Source: Bacteroidales bacterium
Lineage (GTDB): Bacteria; Bacteroidota; Bacteroidia; Bacteroidales; UBA932
NCBI GenBank assembly: GCA_017550525.1
Contig: JAFZOU010000014.1
Span: forward strand, 1 to 64,000
DNA: 64,000 nt
Reading direction: 5' to 3'
Each line of letters opens with the position of its first letter. Position 1 is the first letter of the stretch. A program made the translations under genes and the position numbers. The notes beneath the pieces are model-generated. The model was not told the origin of the DNA, searched no databases, and saw only the letters and a list, made by a program, of their open reading frames with translations. Below, piece after piece: positions 40,788 through 48,334 of this stretch.

Positions 40788-41462
40788 ATGACAGAACTGG
40801 AAGCCATAAAAGCACGACATTCCGTGCGGAAATATACCGACAGGCCCATTGAAGTGGCGAAGATTGCCACACTCAAAGCCGAAATCGAGCGAGTCAACGC
40901 TACCGCCGGTCTGAATATCCAACTGGTCCTGGATGAGCCGAAGGCCTTCTCCACCGGTATGTGGAAATATGGCCAGTTTTCCGGAGTGAAGAACTACTTT
41001 GTGATGGCCGGACCCAAAGGGCAGGACGCCGAAGAGCAGATTGGCTACTACGGAGAAAAGCTGGTCCTGCATGCACAGACACTAGGCCTGAATACCTGCT
41101 GGGTGGGGCTTACTTACAAGAAGATTCCCGGTACGTTCACCCTGCGCGATGGTGACGTTGTCCACTGCGTGATTTCCCTGGGCTATGGCACCATCCCCGG
41201 CGTGCAGCATCCCCAGAAACCGGTTGAAAATTTCTATGAATCCAACGGCGTTCCTCCCGAGTGGTTCAAGGCCGGGATGGAAGCGGCCTTGCTGGCTCCT
41301 ACGGCAGTCAATCAGCAGAAGTTCAAGTTCATCCTGCACGACGGCAACAAGGTAGAGGCCAAAACCTTGTTCTCAATGGCCGGCTACACCAATATCGACC
41401 TGGGAATCGTCAAATACCACTTCGAGGTTGGTGCAGGAAGGGAGAGCTTTGAATGGGTATAA
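40788..41462 (+). CDS. Nitroreductase family protein
   Basis: The 224-residue protein belongs to the FMN-binding nitroreductase-like family with a repeated two-half layout. It shows IKARHSVRKYTDRPIE at the start (the phosphate-binding Arg-His-Ser-x-Arg), GEKLVLHAQTLGLNTCWVG in the middle and LLAPTAVNQQKFKF near the end. Such enzymes reduce quinones or nitro compounds with NAD(P)H. It appears to be cargo on the mobile element, alone under its own promoter and followed by a terminator. Its substrate is not predictable; metronidazole-type nitro drugs are a family possibility only. Confidence 0.87.
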   Translation: MTELEAIKARHSVRKYTDRPIEVAKIATLKAEIERVNATAGLNIQLVLDEPKAFSTGMWKYGQFSGVKNYFVMAGPKGQDAEEQIGYYGEKLVLHAQTLGLNTCWVGLTYKKIPGTFTLRDGDVVHCVISLGYGTIPGVQHPQKPVENFYESNGVPPEWFKAGMEAALLAPTAVNQQKFKFILHDGNKVEAKTLFSMAGYTNIDLGIVKYHFEVGAGRESFEWV

Positions 41463-41544
41463 GCGAACAATCGACGCTCCGGGATTTCTTTTGCTAATAT
41501 GGCCAGTTTGGCACGATCCCGGGTGTGACACCGTTCAGGTGTGG

Positions 41545-41582
41545 CCGGAGTCCTCTTTCACGCGGGGCTCCGGTTTCGTTTT
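41545..41582 (+). terminator. Terminator of the nitroreductase gene
   Basis: CCGGAG (41545-41550) pairs with CTCCGG (41568-41573), followed by TTTCGTTTT. Confidence 0.6.
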
Positions 41583-41646
41583 AAACGTTACCAGTAACAT
41601 CCGACATGGTTTTTGCATCTATAGTGTGAAACAAAACTCATTCACA

Positions 41647-41871
41647 ATGAAACCGAATAGGAAACAGAAGAAGCTGCGGATTACGGAGGCGGACTTTATG
41701 CTTGCGAACCGCAGGGCGGCAAGGCTCGAAGAGATTGCCGAGCACGGGAGGCCGGTTTCAATGAGGTCGGCGCTCCACAAATCCAAGAAGGTCTATGACC
41801 GAAAGCGCTTGAAGAAGGCAGGCATCACAAACGATGACCTGTCTTTTTTCGTATTTAAAAGCCCCCACTAG
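41647..41871 (+). CDS. Small basic protein of unknown function (74 aa)
   Basis: I do not recognise this protein. It starts at ATG 41647 (MKPNRKQKKLRITEAD) and is highly basic and helical with a conserved-looking RRAARLEEIAEHGRPVSMR stretch, but no known domain. A longer in-frame extension upstream runs through the nitroreductase terminator and is unlikely. It meets the radC-like gene tail to tail with a four-base overlap. Similar small Lys/Arg-rich proteins are common next to radC-like genes on Bacteroides elements. Confidence 0.6.
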   Translation: MKPNRKQKKLRITEADFMLANRRAARLEEIAEHGRPVSMRSALHKSKKVYDRKRLKKAGITNDDLSFFVFKSPH

Positions 41872-42464
41872 GCGGCAGCGAGGGCATTAAGGACGGCTTT
41901 GTTGTACTTGCTCACCTTCTCTTCCTGGAAGGAATAGTACGAGGAATTGGCAATAATGATGTGGTCAAGGAGCGTCAGTTCCAAGGCTGCACAACTCCTT
42001 TCCAAAGACTTGGTTGATAAAACGTCGGAGTTACTGGGTCTGGGGTCATCGGTGGGATGGTTGTGGGCGATGATGATACCCTGTGCTCCAAGGAGGATTG
42101 CATTACGAAGGATCTGCTTGTTGTCGATGGTAGTCTGCGTAAAGCCGCCTACAGACAGTCTCATTCTTTTGATGATAGTGTTCTTGCGGGAAAGGTACAG
42201 GATGTAACTCTCTTCATGATCCAGGTTCTTCATCAGCGGATAGAGATAGAAAGTCGCCAAATCGGCATTGGTGATAGCCACGTTCTGATTCACAGGGATT
42301 GATACCAGGTACTCTGTAATCGCTTCATTGAGGACACCCAGTTTGTCCAGCTGTTCTTCTGAGAAACCTTCCAGATAACCGTTGCGGCTGGCAAGGATAA
42401 GGTCGGATACATTCCAGTCTTCGGAGAGTCCAAGACCAAGTTTGTTGAGTTGTTCGCATCTCAT
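41868..42464 (-). CDS. RadC-like JAB/JAMM domain protein
   Basis: The 198-residue protein has the RadC/JAB signature HNHPTDDPRPSNSD (the JAMM zinc motif HxH-x7-SxxD) and LELTLLDHIIIANSSYYSFQEE. The N-terminal helix-hairpin region of chromosomal RadC is replaced by a different 70-residue segment. RadC-like JAMM proteins are widespread on mobile elements with an unsettled role; the name does not imply radiation repair. Its ATG overlaps the stop of a 54-residue gene (ATGA), so the two are coupled. Confidence 0.88.
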   Translation of the reverse strand: MRCEQLNKLGLGLSEDWNVSDLILASRNGYLEGFSEEQLDKLGVLNEAITEYLVSIPVNQNVAITNADLATFYLYPLMKNLDHEESYILYLSRKNTIIKRMRLSVGGFTQTTIDNKQILRNAILLGAQGIIIAHNHPTDDPRPSNSDVLSTKSLERSCAALELTLLDHIIIANSSYYSFQEEKVSKYNKAVLNALAAA

Positions 42465-42625
42465 AAGGCAGCGGTGTTAATGGTTGAACGGGATACATTG
42501 ACAAGGGATAACCCCAACTCATCAATGAAGTTTCTGATCTCTGCCCTGGCGGAAGCGCTCATCTGAGATGCCATCTCCTGAAGCATCTGCTTCTTGGAAG
42601 GAATGTTCTTTTCTGAATGTTTCAT
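42461..42625 (-). CDS. 54-residue protein coupled to the radC-like gene
   Basis: An ATG at 42625 opens a frame MKHSEKNIPSKKQMLQEMAS that runs to a TGA overlapping the radC-like ATG. The product is helical, Ser/Lys/Gln-rich and has a late DELGLSLVNVSRST segment. The four-base ATGA overlap is strong evidence that it is translated. It does not match a family known to me; a small DNA-binding or antitoxin-like protein is possible. Confidence 0.6.
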   Translation of the reverse strand: MKHSEKNIPSKKQMLQEMASQMSASARAEIRNFIDELGLSLVNVSRSTINTAAL

Positions 42626-42631
42626 AATTCA

Positions 42632-42830
42632 ATCAATTAGAGGGTTTTACGAATTTTGAGCGTTGGCAATCAATGCGGTTTGAGATGCAAGGTTTTTGTC
42701 GAAAATACTACCCTGGAGGGGTGGAGATTTTCGGCAAAAGGCCGCAGGCCCTTGACCTTTCAGCTCAAAGACGGCCCCCGCCGTCAGCATTGATTATTTT
42801 TGCGGGGAATTCGTAAACCCTCTGATTGAT
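42632..42830 (+). other. Nested palindromic element, candidate structured RNA
   Basis: No gene is seen from 42626 to 43109. Nested complementary arms occur in order: P1 42632-42655 with 42808-42830 (one bulge), P2 AATCAATGC 42668-42676 with 42787-42795, and P3 42694-42713 with 42719-42739. P2 also encloses hairpins near 42740-42750 and GACGGC-CCCC-GCCGTC at 42770-42785. Wobbles in P1 and P3 (42638, 42699, 42709) are T-G on the plus strand. It may be an RNA or a small palindromic insertion. Confidence 0.55.
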
Positions 42831-42843
42831 GGAGAAAAGAATT

Positions 42844-42965
42844 TACTCAAAACTTAGGAAACGGATAGAAAAGTACTCAATCCTTAGGAGGAATCTACTC
42901 AAAACTTAGGAAGAAGTTACTCAATTCTTAGGAAAACGGCCTGGAAATCTACTCAAAACTTAGGA
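42844..42965. repeat. Iteron array (five 16-bp repeats), candidate replication origin
   Basis: TACTCAAAACTTAGGA occurs at 42844, 42896 and 42950, with variants TACTCAATCCTTAGGA at 42874 and TACTCAATTCTTAGGA at 42918. All five are in the same orientation. Spacings are 30, 22, 22 and 32 bp, roughly two or three helical turns. They lie just beyond the 3' end of the Rep_3-like gene, next to an AT-rich stretch near 43048-43065. The layout is typical of an iteron-type plasmid origin. Confidence 0.85.
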
Positions 42966-43109
42966 GATTCAGGTGGAATCAACTCCGCAAACCCTTAATA
43001 ATCAGGCACTCGCAAACGCCTGATACGGCCGTACAAATTGAATCAATACAAGAATAAATAAATATCTCAACAACGCGTGCGCGAGAGAGGATGAGAAAAA
43101 AAAGATGTT

Positions 43110-44141
43110 TTATTCGGTGTCGCCGTACCGAAGCAGCCAGTCGGACTGCCAGACGGCCATTGCGGCGTGGACGTAGGCATCCACGTTGGTGATGTTCCGG
43201 CGTATGCGTACTTCGGCGGTGACGCTGGAGAGTTTGTCCATGAAGGAACGGAGATCCTCGAAGTCAATCCCGGCCCAGATGTCGGCAAGCGACTGTACGT
43301 TGCCACCGGCCGCACTCATCAGGCCCCGGCAAAACTCCCACGCCTCCTGAATGAACCGGACACGCTGCTCTTCATCAACCTGATAGCCTATCTTGAAACA
43401 GATATACCTTCGGTCGACCCGCTCCACCAGGCGGAATATGAACCAGATGGGATAATGGGCCTTCAATTCGGCCGATGACGGCTTCAGTATGTGTGTGACG
43501 ATGTTGTCCGGACGCTCATAGGCCTTCCCCAGACACATCATACGGCGGAATTCTTCCACGTTCAGAACGAACCCGCCCCGGTTGCGCCAGGAACAGACAA
43601 GCCAATAGAGGCGCACGGTGTATTTGTTCGTGATGGACAGCGCCGAATGGTATGAGTATCCTGTATAGCCCTCTTCCACCAGCAGCAGACGAGCCACCAT
43701 CTGTTCTCGCAGCAGCACATCCACCGTTCGTCCGTATGCCGTAAAGCCGTAACCGGCAATCAGACCTCGGAATTCATTGACGTAGCCATTGTCCGGGAAA
43801 CGGACACCTATGCGCGAAAGTTCATCCAGGCACTCGCGAAGCCGCTGGCCGTTGCTCTTCCCCAGATGAAAGGCGCTGACCGGAATGGTCAGCACCCGTA
43901 GTCCCTGTTCATTTTTCGGTGGCAATAAGACTTCGGGCACTCCCTTACGTTCATTCCCGCGCGTGATACGTAGGCGTAGCGGCCGCTGGAGCTCTGAAAT
44001 CAGCGCCATCAATATGCGAAGATGGTTCAGCTTCAAATCCGCTTCTATGTATGTGATTCCATTGACATGCACAAGCCCATCCCCACGCTGGAGTGTGCCA
44101 TAATGTCGTTTTTTGTCTGTATATGTCAGTTTTTTACTCAC
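43110..44141 (-). CDS. Replication initiator protein (Rep_3-like)
   Basis: This initiator would bind the iterons and open the origin. The start is taken as GTG 44141 (343 residues), because a TTTG-N20-TATTTTTG promoter ends 22 bases upstream; the longer open frame would run into the opposite gene. Two winged-helix modules are indicated: the first around LKLNHLRILMALISELQ and GQRLRECLDELSRIGVRF, the second around TNKYTVRLYWLVCSWRN and LNVEEFRRMMCLGKAYER, a Rep_3-like pattern. The iteron array downstream supports the call. With it, the island looks like an integrated plasmid. Confidence 0.75.
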   Translation of the reverse strand: MSKKLTYTDKKRHYGTLQRGDGLVHVNGITYIEADLKLNHLRILMALISELQRPLRLRITRGNERKGVPEVLLPPKNEQGLRVLTIPVSAFHLGKSNGQRLRECLDELSRIGVRFPDNGYVNEFRGLIAGYGFTAYGRTVDVLLREQMVARLLLVEEGYTGYSYHSALSITNKYTVRLYWLVCSWRNRGGFVLNVEEFRRMMCLGKAYERPDNIVTHILKPSSAELKAHYPIWFIFRLVERVDRRYICFKIGYQVDEEQRVRFIQEAWEFCRGLMSAAGGNVQSLADIWAGIDFEDLRSFMDKLSSVTAEVRIRRNITNVDAYVHAAMAVWQSDWLLRYGDTE

Positions 44142-44162
44142 AAAGTAAGCCGGATTTTGCGG

Positions 44163-44194
44163 CAAAAATATCTGAAATATTTTGAAAGTACAAA
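44163..44194 (-). promoter_or_regulatory. Promoter of the rep gene
   Basis: On the minus strand TTTG (44194-44191), a 20-base spacer and TATTTTTG (44170-44163) form a near-consensus promoter. It supports the GTG start at 44141. Confidence 0.7.
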
Positions 44195-44265
44195 ATTTTG
44201 CCTTTCCTTTGTTGTCAGATTGCGTATGACAATGCAAGACTAACAATGTCAAACGAAAAAGCAAA

Positions 44266-44841
44266 ATGACAAAACGAGCAATAATAGGCAAAGCAGTCGG
44301 AGCCATCCTCACCGGGACTCTCCTTCTCTTCGCATCTATACCGGCCTCGGCACAGCGGACCATCTCTGGCCAATCTGCACTTGCGCTTTCTGCATACTAC
44401 AATGGTACGTCCGTAAGTGCCGAGGCTTTCTATCAGCAATATACTCTAGGCGGCTTCTGGGAGACTGGGGCCATCTTCTCCGACAACAGCCTTCCACTGT
44501 CTATCGGAGGCCGCCTTTATTATGAGCATATCGCTGCTGCCGGAGGGTATCTCTGGAGACTTGCCGCCACTCGCAGCCGAAGCTGCAACTGGTACGCAGG
44601 CGCAGGCGCGTTCGCGGGAATAGAATGGTTGGACCCGATGGGAAAGCTGCCGGAGTACATCGACCTGGGTGTTGCGGACATCCGCTTCCTCTATGGGGTC
44701 TATGCCCGGACGATGCTGGAAATATTCCTCTCCCCCCGCTTCGCTCTTCTGGTGCAAGGGGCCGCCCCCGTCAACTTTTCTTCGGTCACCGGCTTTTTCC
44801 ACTGGCAGGCAGGACTGGGAATCAAATTCATGCTAAACTAA
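44266..44841 (+). CDS. TraO-like outer membrane protein
   Basis: The 191-residue protein has a signal peptide ending at ASAQ and eight or so amphipathic strands. The second half, with RFLYGVYARTMLEIFLSPRF, LLVQGAAPVNF and the final HWQAGLGIKFMLN, resembles TraO of Bacteroides conjugative transposons, a small beta-barrel. The other tra genes are absent. It is the first gene of the long rightward operon leading to the pilus subunits, so it may have been recruited to pilus assembly. The similarity is clear in the second half only. Confidence 0.65.
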   Translation: MTKRAIIGKAVGAILTGTLLLFASIPASAQRTISGQSALALSAYYNGTSVSAEAFYQQYTLGGFWETGAIFSDNSLPLSIGGRLYYEHIAAAGGYLWRLAATRSRSCNWYAGAGAFAGIEWLDPMGKLPEYIDLGVADIRFLYGVYARTMLEIFLSPRFALLVQGAAPVNFSSVTGFFHWQAGLGIKFMLN

Positions 44842-44852
44842 CTCACACAGAT

Positions 44853-45884
44853 ATGACACCATTTATCAACTGGGCGGGAAGCCGCGTAAAAGACTTGAGG
44901 GTGATTCACCCGCTAATTCCGAAGGATATCGAGACATTCATTGATCCGTTCGTCGGCGACGGAGCCTGTTTCCTTGAAGTGGAAGCAAAAAAATATGTGC
45001 TTGCCGACAAGAACCAAGACCTGATGGACTGCTGGCGTACTGTCCAGACCAGCGGACCCCGCTTCCGGGCGCTGCTGGCCGAACTGGGCCACGTATGGCA
45101 GAGGTGTGATGCTGCTTTCGAGCTTATCCGTGACGGTGTCATAGAAATCAAGAACAGCGTGGACAGCGGCCTGTTCTCCGATTATCCCGCCAAAGTGAAT
45201 GCAGTGATACGCGTCGTGGACAAGATTGGATATGACGATGTATTCGGCATGTCTTTCTCCGAGCCGATGGAGTTCCAGATTGAGCTGCGTCACCAGATGG
45301 TTTGCACATTGGAGCGCATGGATCCGTTCACCGATAAAGATTTGGCCGAATCGGCCTTCTATACGGCTTTCAAAGCTGCGGTTTTCAAGTACCTTGTGGA
45401 AGTATACAACAAGCCGGAGTCCAAGAACGCTCTACGTTCTGCTCTTCTGATTTTCCTGATGGAATACGCCTGGAACGGCCGTTTCGTGGCCGAGGGAAAT
45501 GAATTCCGCCCCGAATATGGCGGCAAGCACGTCAACAACCGGACTATCAGCTTACGTGAAAACCAAGCGATCTGTGAGGAATTGGTTGCCAAGCTGGAAA
45601 AGACACGCTTCTTCTGCCAGAACATCTTCCGCTCGCTGGGTTTCCCTTTTGCCAAGGATTCCGGCAGCTTCTTGTTCCTGGACATCCCCTCCAAGTCCTC
45701 AAAGGACCTCAGCCAGACAGGCCGCAAGCGCCTGGCCTCCTTCCTAAGAAGCGGAACCAAGGCACGCTGGATGGCAATCTGTGACCCTAACGATATCATT
45801 GTGGATAGTCTTCTGTTTGAGGAGCCCAAGATGATTAGTCATGCGATTCCTCTCGGCAAGGAGATTATCATCATGAACTATTGA
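44853..45884 (+). CDS. D12-class adenine methylase homologue without DPPY
   Basis: The 343-residue protein has the start MTPFINWAGSRVKDL and the SAM-binding DPFVGDGACFLEV (motif I) seen in Dam-type enzymes, and the FxxYxWNGR-like MEYAWNGRFVAEGNEF region. The catalytic DPPY (motif IV) expected in D12 methylases is not present; the corresponding strand reads LFLDIPSKSS. It may therefore bind but not methylate DNA, or use a changed site. It begins 11 bases after the TraO-like gene and appears co-transcribed with it. A regulatory role in pilus phase variation is speculation. Confidence 0.72.
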   Translation: MTPFINWAGSRVKDLRVIHPLIPKDIETFIDPFVGDGACFLEVEAKKYVLADKNQDLMDCWRTVQTSGPRFRALLAELGHVWQRCDAAFELIRDGVIEIKNSVDSGLFSDYPAKVNAVIRVVDKIGYDDVFGMSFSEPMEFQIELRHQMVCTLERMDPFTDKDLAESAFYTAFKAAVFKYLVEVYNKPESKNALRSALLIFLMEYAWNGRFVAEGNEFRPEYGGKHVNNRTISLRENQAICEELVAKLEKTRFFCQNIFRSLGFPFAKDSGSFLFLDIPSKSSKDLSQTGRKRLASFLRSGTKARWMAICDPNDIIVDSLLFEEPKMISHAIPLGKEIIIMNY

Positions 45885-45898
45885 CCCTTCGGATGAAA

Positions 45899-45949
45899 CT
45901 CCCCGGTGGCGACGTGAGCTGGATTTCGTGTGTGAGAGGCCACGGGGAG
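45899..45949 (+). terminator. Stem-loop between methylase and DUF3575 genes
   Basis: CTCCCCG-TGGC pairs with GCCA-CGGGGAG (one bulged base). T-rich sequence follows about 20 bases on. A second hairpin, GGACGTT/AACGTCC, lies near 45991-46008. They may limit read-through into the pilus genes. Confidence 0.4.
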
Positions 45950-46042
45950 CGGATTCCGTTTTCACATCATTTTTCTTTTTCACCACGGGAGGGACGTTGG
46001 GAAACGTCCTTCCCCATCATAAACCAAGTAAAACCATTAAAT

Positions 46043-46627
46043 ATGAGGAAGTTAGTTATTCTTATTTCATCTTTATTCTTGTTCGCGGCAGCCGCCTCGG
46101 CCCAGACCTGGGCTGTGGCGGTGAACGCTGCTGATGCGATTGACCTCGGTACCATCGGACTGGAAGGTTCGGTGGCCGTCGGCCAGCACTGGAGCATCCA
46201 TGCCGGGGCTAAGGTGAACCCTTGGACCTTCAGTAAACACGACACCTGGAACGGGCTGTTCAGTGAACCGGATCCGGACCAGAAGCAGGACCGCAAGCAG
46301 GTCTACGCTATCGGCGCCCGCTGGTGGCCGTGGAATGTGTATTCCGGATGGTGGGTCGGAGCCAAGGCCCAGTACCAGGAGTACAACCACGGCGGCATCA
46401 TCACCAAGACCGCCGAAGAGGGCGATGCCTTTGGGGCAGCCCTTGCCGGCGGGTATTCCCTGATGCTCAAAGAGCACTGGAACCTGGACTTCGGCCTGGG
46501 TGTCTGGGGAGGCTGTACCAAGTACCGGAAATTCGCTTACCCTGAGAACGGAAAGATCACTGAGGAGGGCCACAAGTGGTTCTTTCTGCCCAATGAAGTG
46601 ATACTTTCACTCGTGTACATCTTCTAA
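46043..46627 (+). CDS. DUF3575-like outer membrane protein of the pilus locus
   Basis: The 194-residue protein starts with a signal peptide (LISSLFLFAAAASAQ). ATG 46043 is selected by it. The sequence NAADAIDLGTIGLEGSVAVGQHWSIHAGA, around residues 28-56, with WWPWNVYSGWWVGAKAQYQEYN and the C-terminal strand VILSLVYIF match DUF3575, which occurs at the head of many Bacteroidales Mfa/FimA loci. The family is a small beta-barrel, role unknown. It is followed 13 bases later by a lipoprotein gene. Confidence 0.78.
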   Translation: MRKLVILISSLFLFAAAASAQTWAVAVNAADAIDLGTIGLEGSVAVGQHWSIHAGAKVNPWTFSKHDTWNGLFSEPDPDQKQDRKQVYAIGARWWPWNVYSGWWVGAKAQYQEYNHGGIITKTAEEGDAFGAALAGGYSLMLKEHWNLDFGLGVWGGCTKYRKFAYPENGKITEEGHKWFFLPNEVILSLVYIF

Positions 46628-46640
46628 AACGTAAAATCAT

Positions 46641-47888
46641 ATGAGACAGTTATTTATAGCTGCGGCAACGGCCGCAGCGGCGCTAGCCCTGGCTTCGTGC
46701 GACCCGAAAGAGCTCGTCGTGACGGACAATAGCGCCATTGAAAGAATCACCATCGAGGTGAGTAACGATAACCCCAAATGGGACTACGGCGAGGAGCGCA
46801 TCTTCACTATTGTCCCGACCCCGAACACCGCCATAGTGAGCGAATATGGGCTGAGCTTTTCCAACCCTAACCTTGTGGAATTGCGCCAGGGTGAACTTCC
46901 GAACCAGTTCAGGCTTACGGCCATCGGTGAGGGGAAATTGACCATTACTGCCCGGGCCGTCGGCCACGGAGAGGTTCCGGGGCAAAGCGGATCAGACTGG
47001 AAGGTAGAAAAGACCGAGCAGGTCGGCTTTACCCTGCAGGACAACCGCGTGAAGCCTACACGTCCCGTGCTTACGGTGAACATCGCGCCGGGGACTGACC
47101 TTAATACGAAGAAAGTGCTTGCCGAGGACACGGCGTATGTGACGGCCGACGGACAGGATCTGGTGCTGACCGTTTCCAGCGACGAAAGCAGAGCCACCTA
47201 CTCCCTTAAGTCCGATGATGTCAAAATCATCAGTGTTGAGCGCACCGGCACGGAAAGCTGGATGCTGAAAACAGTGGCGCCAGGAAGGACGTGGCTCCGT
47301 ATGACCGTCACGGACGGACTAGGCAATCCCTTTGAATACGCCTTTCTGGCCTATGTCTTCGGCCATATCACAATGGAAACGCAGTATTGCCCGCTGGATG
47401 GGAGCGCCGGATTCTCGGTGAACGAGCACGCCTATCCAAATCTCACCGCGCAGGTATACATGGCTGGAGAACTCTTTGGCTGGCCTTGGAATGATGAGAA
47501 TAACATTGAATCCATCGCCCTCCCCATCTATTCCGGGACACTTGATATCTCCAGTGAATTCGTCCATGACGCGCTGCTGGACTGCCGTGAGCAGCAGGAC
47601 TATCTCTATAGCCTGTCAACAGGGCCCAGCTACAATCCTGCGCCCTTCACGCCTCACAAGGCGAAACTCAACTACATCGTCACCTTGAGCAACCCCTATA
47701 TCATCATCGACACACTGCTGGATGACACCAATCTGGAGGAGCCCCGATGGTTCAACTTCTGGACGGAAGGTGCCCTGCAGCAGAATGGTGTTGCCAAAGT
47801 AGAGCAGCCGGATGAATTGAACCCCATCACTTTCAACCCAGGCGTAGAGGATTGGCAGGAAGGATCTGAATACACGATACCATTATGA
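46641..47888 (+). CDS. Lipoprotein of the pilus locus, unknown function
   Basis: A lipoprotein signal (AAAALALASC) precedes a 395-residue beta-rich body. Two segments look like bacterial Ig-like repeats (IERITIEVSNDNPKWDYGE and the TPNTAIVSEYGLSFSNP region), followed by a distinct C-terminal domain (about 250-415) with many aromatic residues. No family was recognised. Its stop overlaps the next ATG (ATGA), and the order DUF3575-lipoprotein-small protein-OmpA suggests a periplasmic or surface assembly factor for the pilus. Confidence 0.7.
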   Translation: MRQLFIAAATAAAALALASCDPKELVVTDNSAIERITIEVSNDNPKWDYGEERIFTIVPTPNTAIVSEYGLSFSNPNLVELRQGELPNQFRLTAIGEGKLTITARAVGHGEVPGQSGSDWKVEKTEQVGFTLQDNRVKPTRPVLTVNIAPGTDLNTKKVLAEDTAYVTADGQDLVLTVSSDESRATYSLKSDDVKIISVERTGTESWMLKTVAPGRTWLRMTVTDGLGNPFEYAFLAYVFGHITMETQYCPLDGSAGFSVNEHAYPNLTAQVYMAGELFGWPWNDENNIESIALPIYSGTLDISSEFVHDALLDCREQQDYLYSLSTGPSYNPAPFTPHKAKLNYIVTLSNPYIIIDTLLDDTNLEEPRWFNFWTEGALQQNGVAKVEQPDELNPITFNPGVEDWQEGSEYTIPL

Positions 47889-48334
47889 GTTCAATCAGTG
47901 AATACATGCGAGACCCGGAGGTCAGCAAGGTGGATTTGCTCTGCGATAAGCCGATGCGCTACGCCATTCGGTTTGATGACGGATCGGCCATGCTGGTTGA
48001 CGGCGATGGCAAGCGGATAGAGAGTCCGCTGAGCCGATATGATGTCATCACGGACGTTCAGTTCATCGGCCGGGCAAACGGAGTTCCGCATTTCGCCTTT
48101 GAGGGCCGGGACTGGGCAACACGCCATACTTCCGAAACTGGCATGTTTGATTCGGAGGGACATCAGAAGCTCTTCCGTGACCCGCGAAATGCAGGGCTCG
48201 ATGGCGTAGACTACATCAAATGGGAATTCGAGCGGATGGAGAAACTCTCCAATGACAAGAGTAACCCCCGCCGTAATGACCCGTTTCTGGTTGATATCGA
48301 TACCCCGCAACAATATATGAGAATGGGAAGATGA
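47885..48334 (+). CDS. Hypothetical protein of the pilus locus (149 aa)
   Basis: This cytosolic-looking protein has no signal peptide. It contains a short beta region (MRYAIRFDDGSAMLVDGDGKRI) and a charged C-terminus (FERMEKLSNDKSNPRRNDPF). I do not recognise it. It is translationally coupled on both sides through ATGA overlaps with the lipoprotein and OmpA/TPR genes, so it is certainly part of the operon. Confidence 0.65.
   Translation: MSSISEYMRDPEVSKVDLLCDKPMRYAIRFDDGSAMLVDGDGKRIESPLSRYDVITDVQFIGRANGVPHFAFEGRDWATRHTSETGMFDSEGHQKLFRDPRNAGLDGVDYIKWEFERMEKLSNDKSNPRRNDPFLVDIDTPQQYMRMGR

Noticed and set aside
41868..42464. DNA repair role for the RadC-like protein
   Set aside because: The JAMM motif is present, but the N-terminal helix-hairpin-helix is absent and the gene lies on a mobile element; the historical repair assignment of radC is not supported.
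44142..44363. N-terminal extension of the Rep protein
   Set aside because: The open frame continues to 44363, but it crosses the rep promoter and overlaps the oppositely read TraO-like gene; GTG 44141 is better supported.
44625..44852. Longer form of the D12 methylase homologue
   Set aside because: The upstream frame overlaps the TraO-like coding sequence; the family-typical start is MTPFINWAG at 44853.
45899..46008. Invertible promoter switch for the pilus genes
   Set aside because: Stem-loops are present but I found no pair of separated inverted repeats flanking a promoter and no adjacent serine or tyrosine invertase gene.
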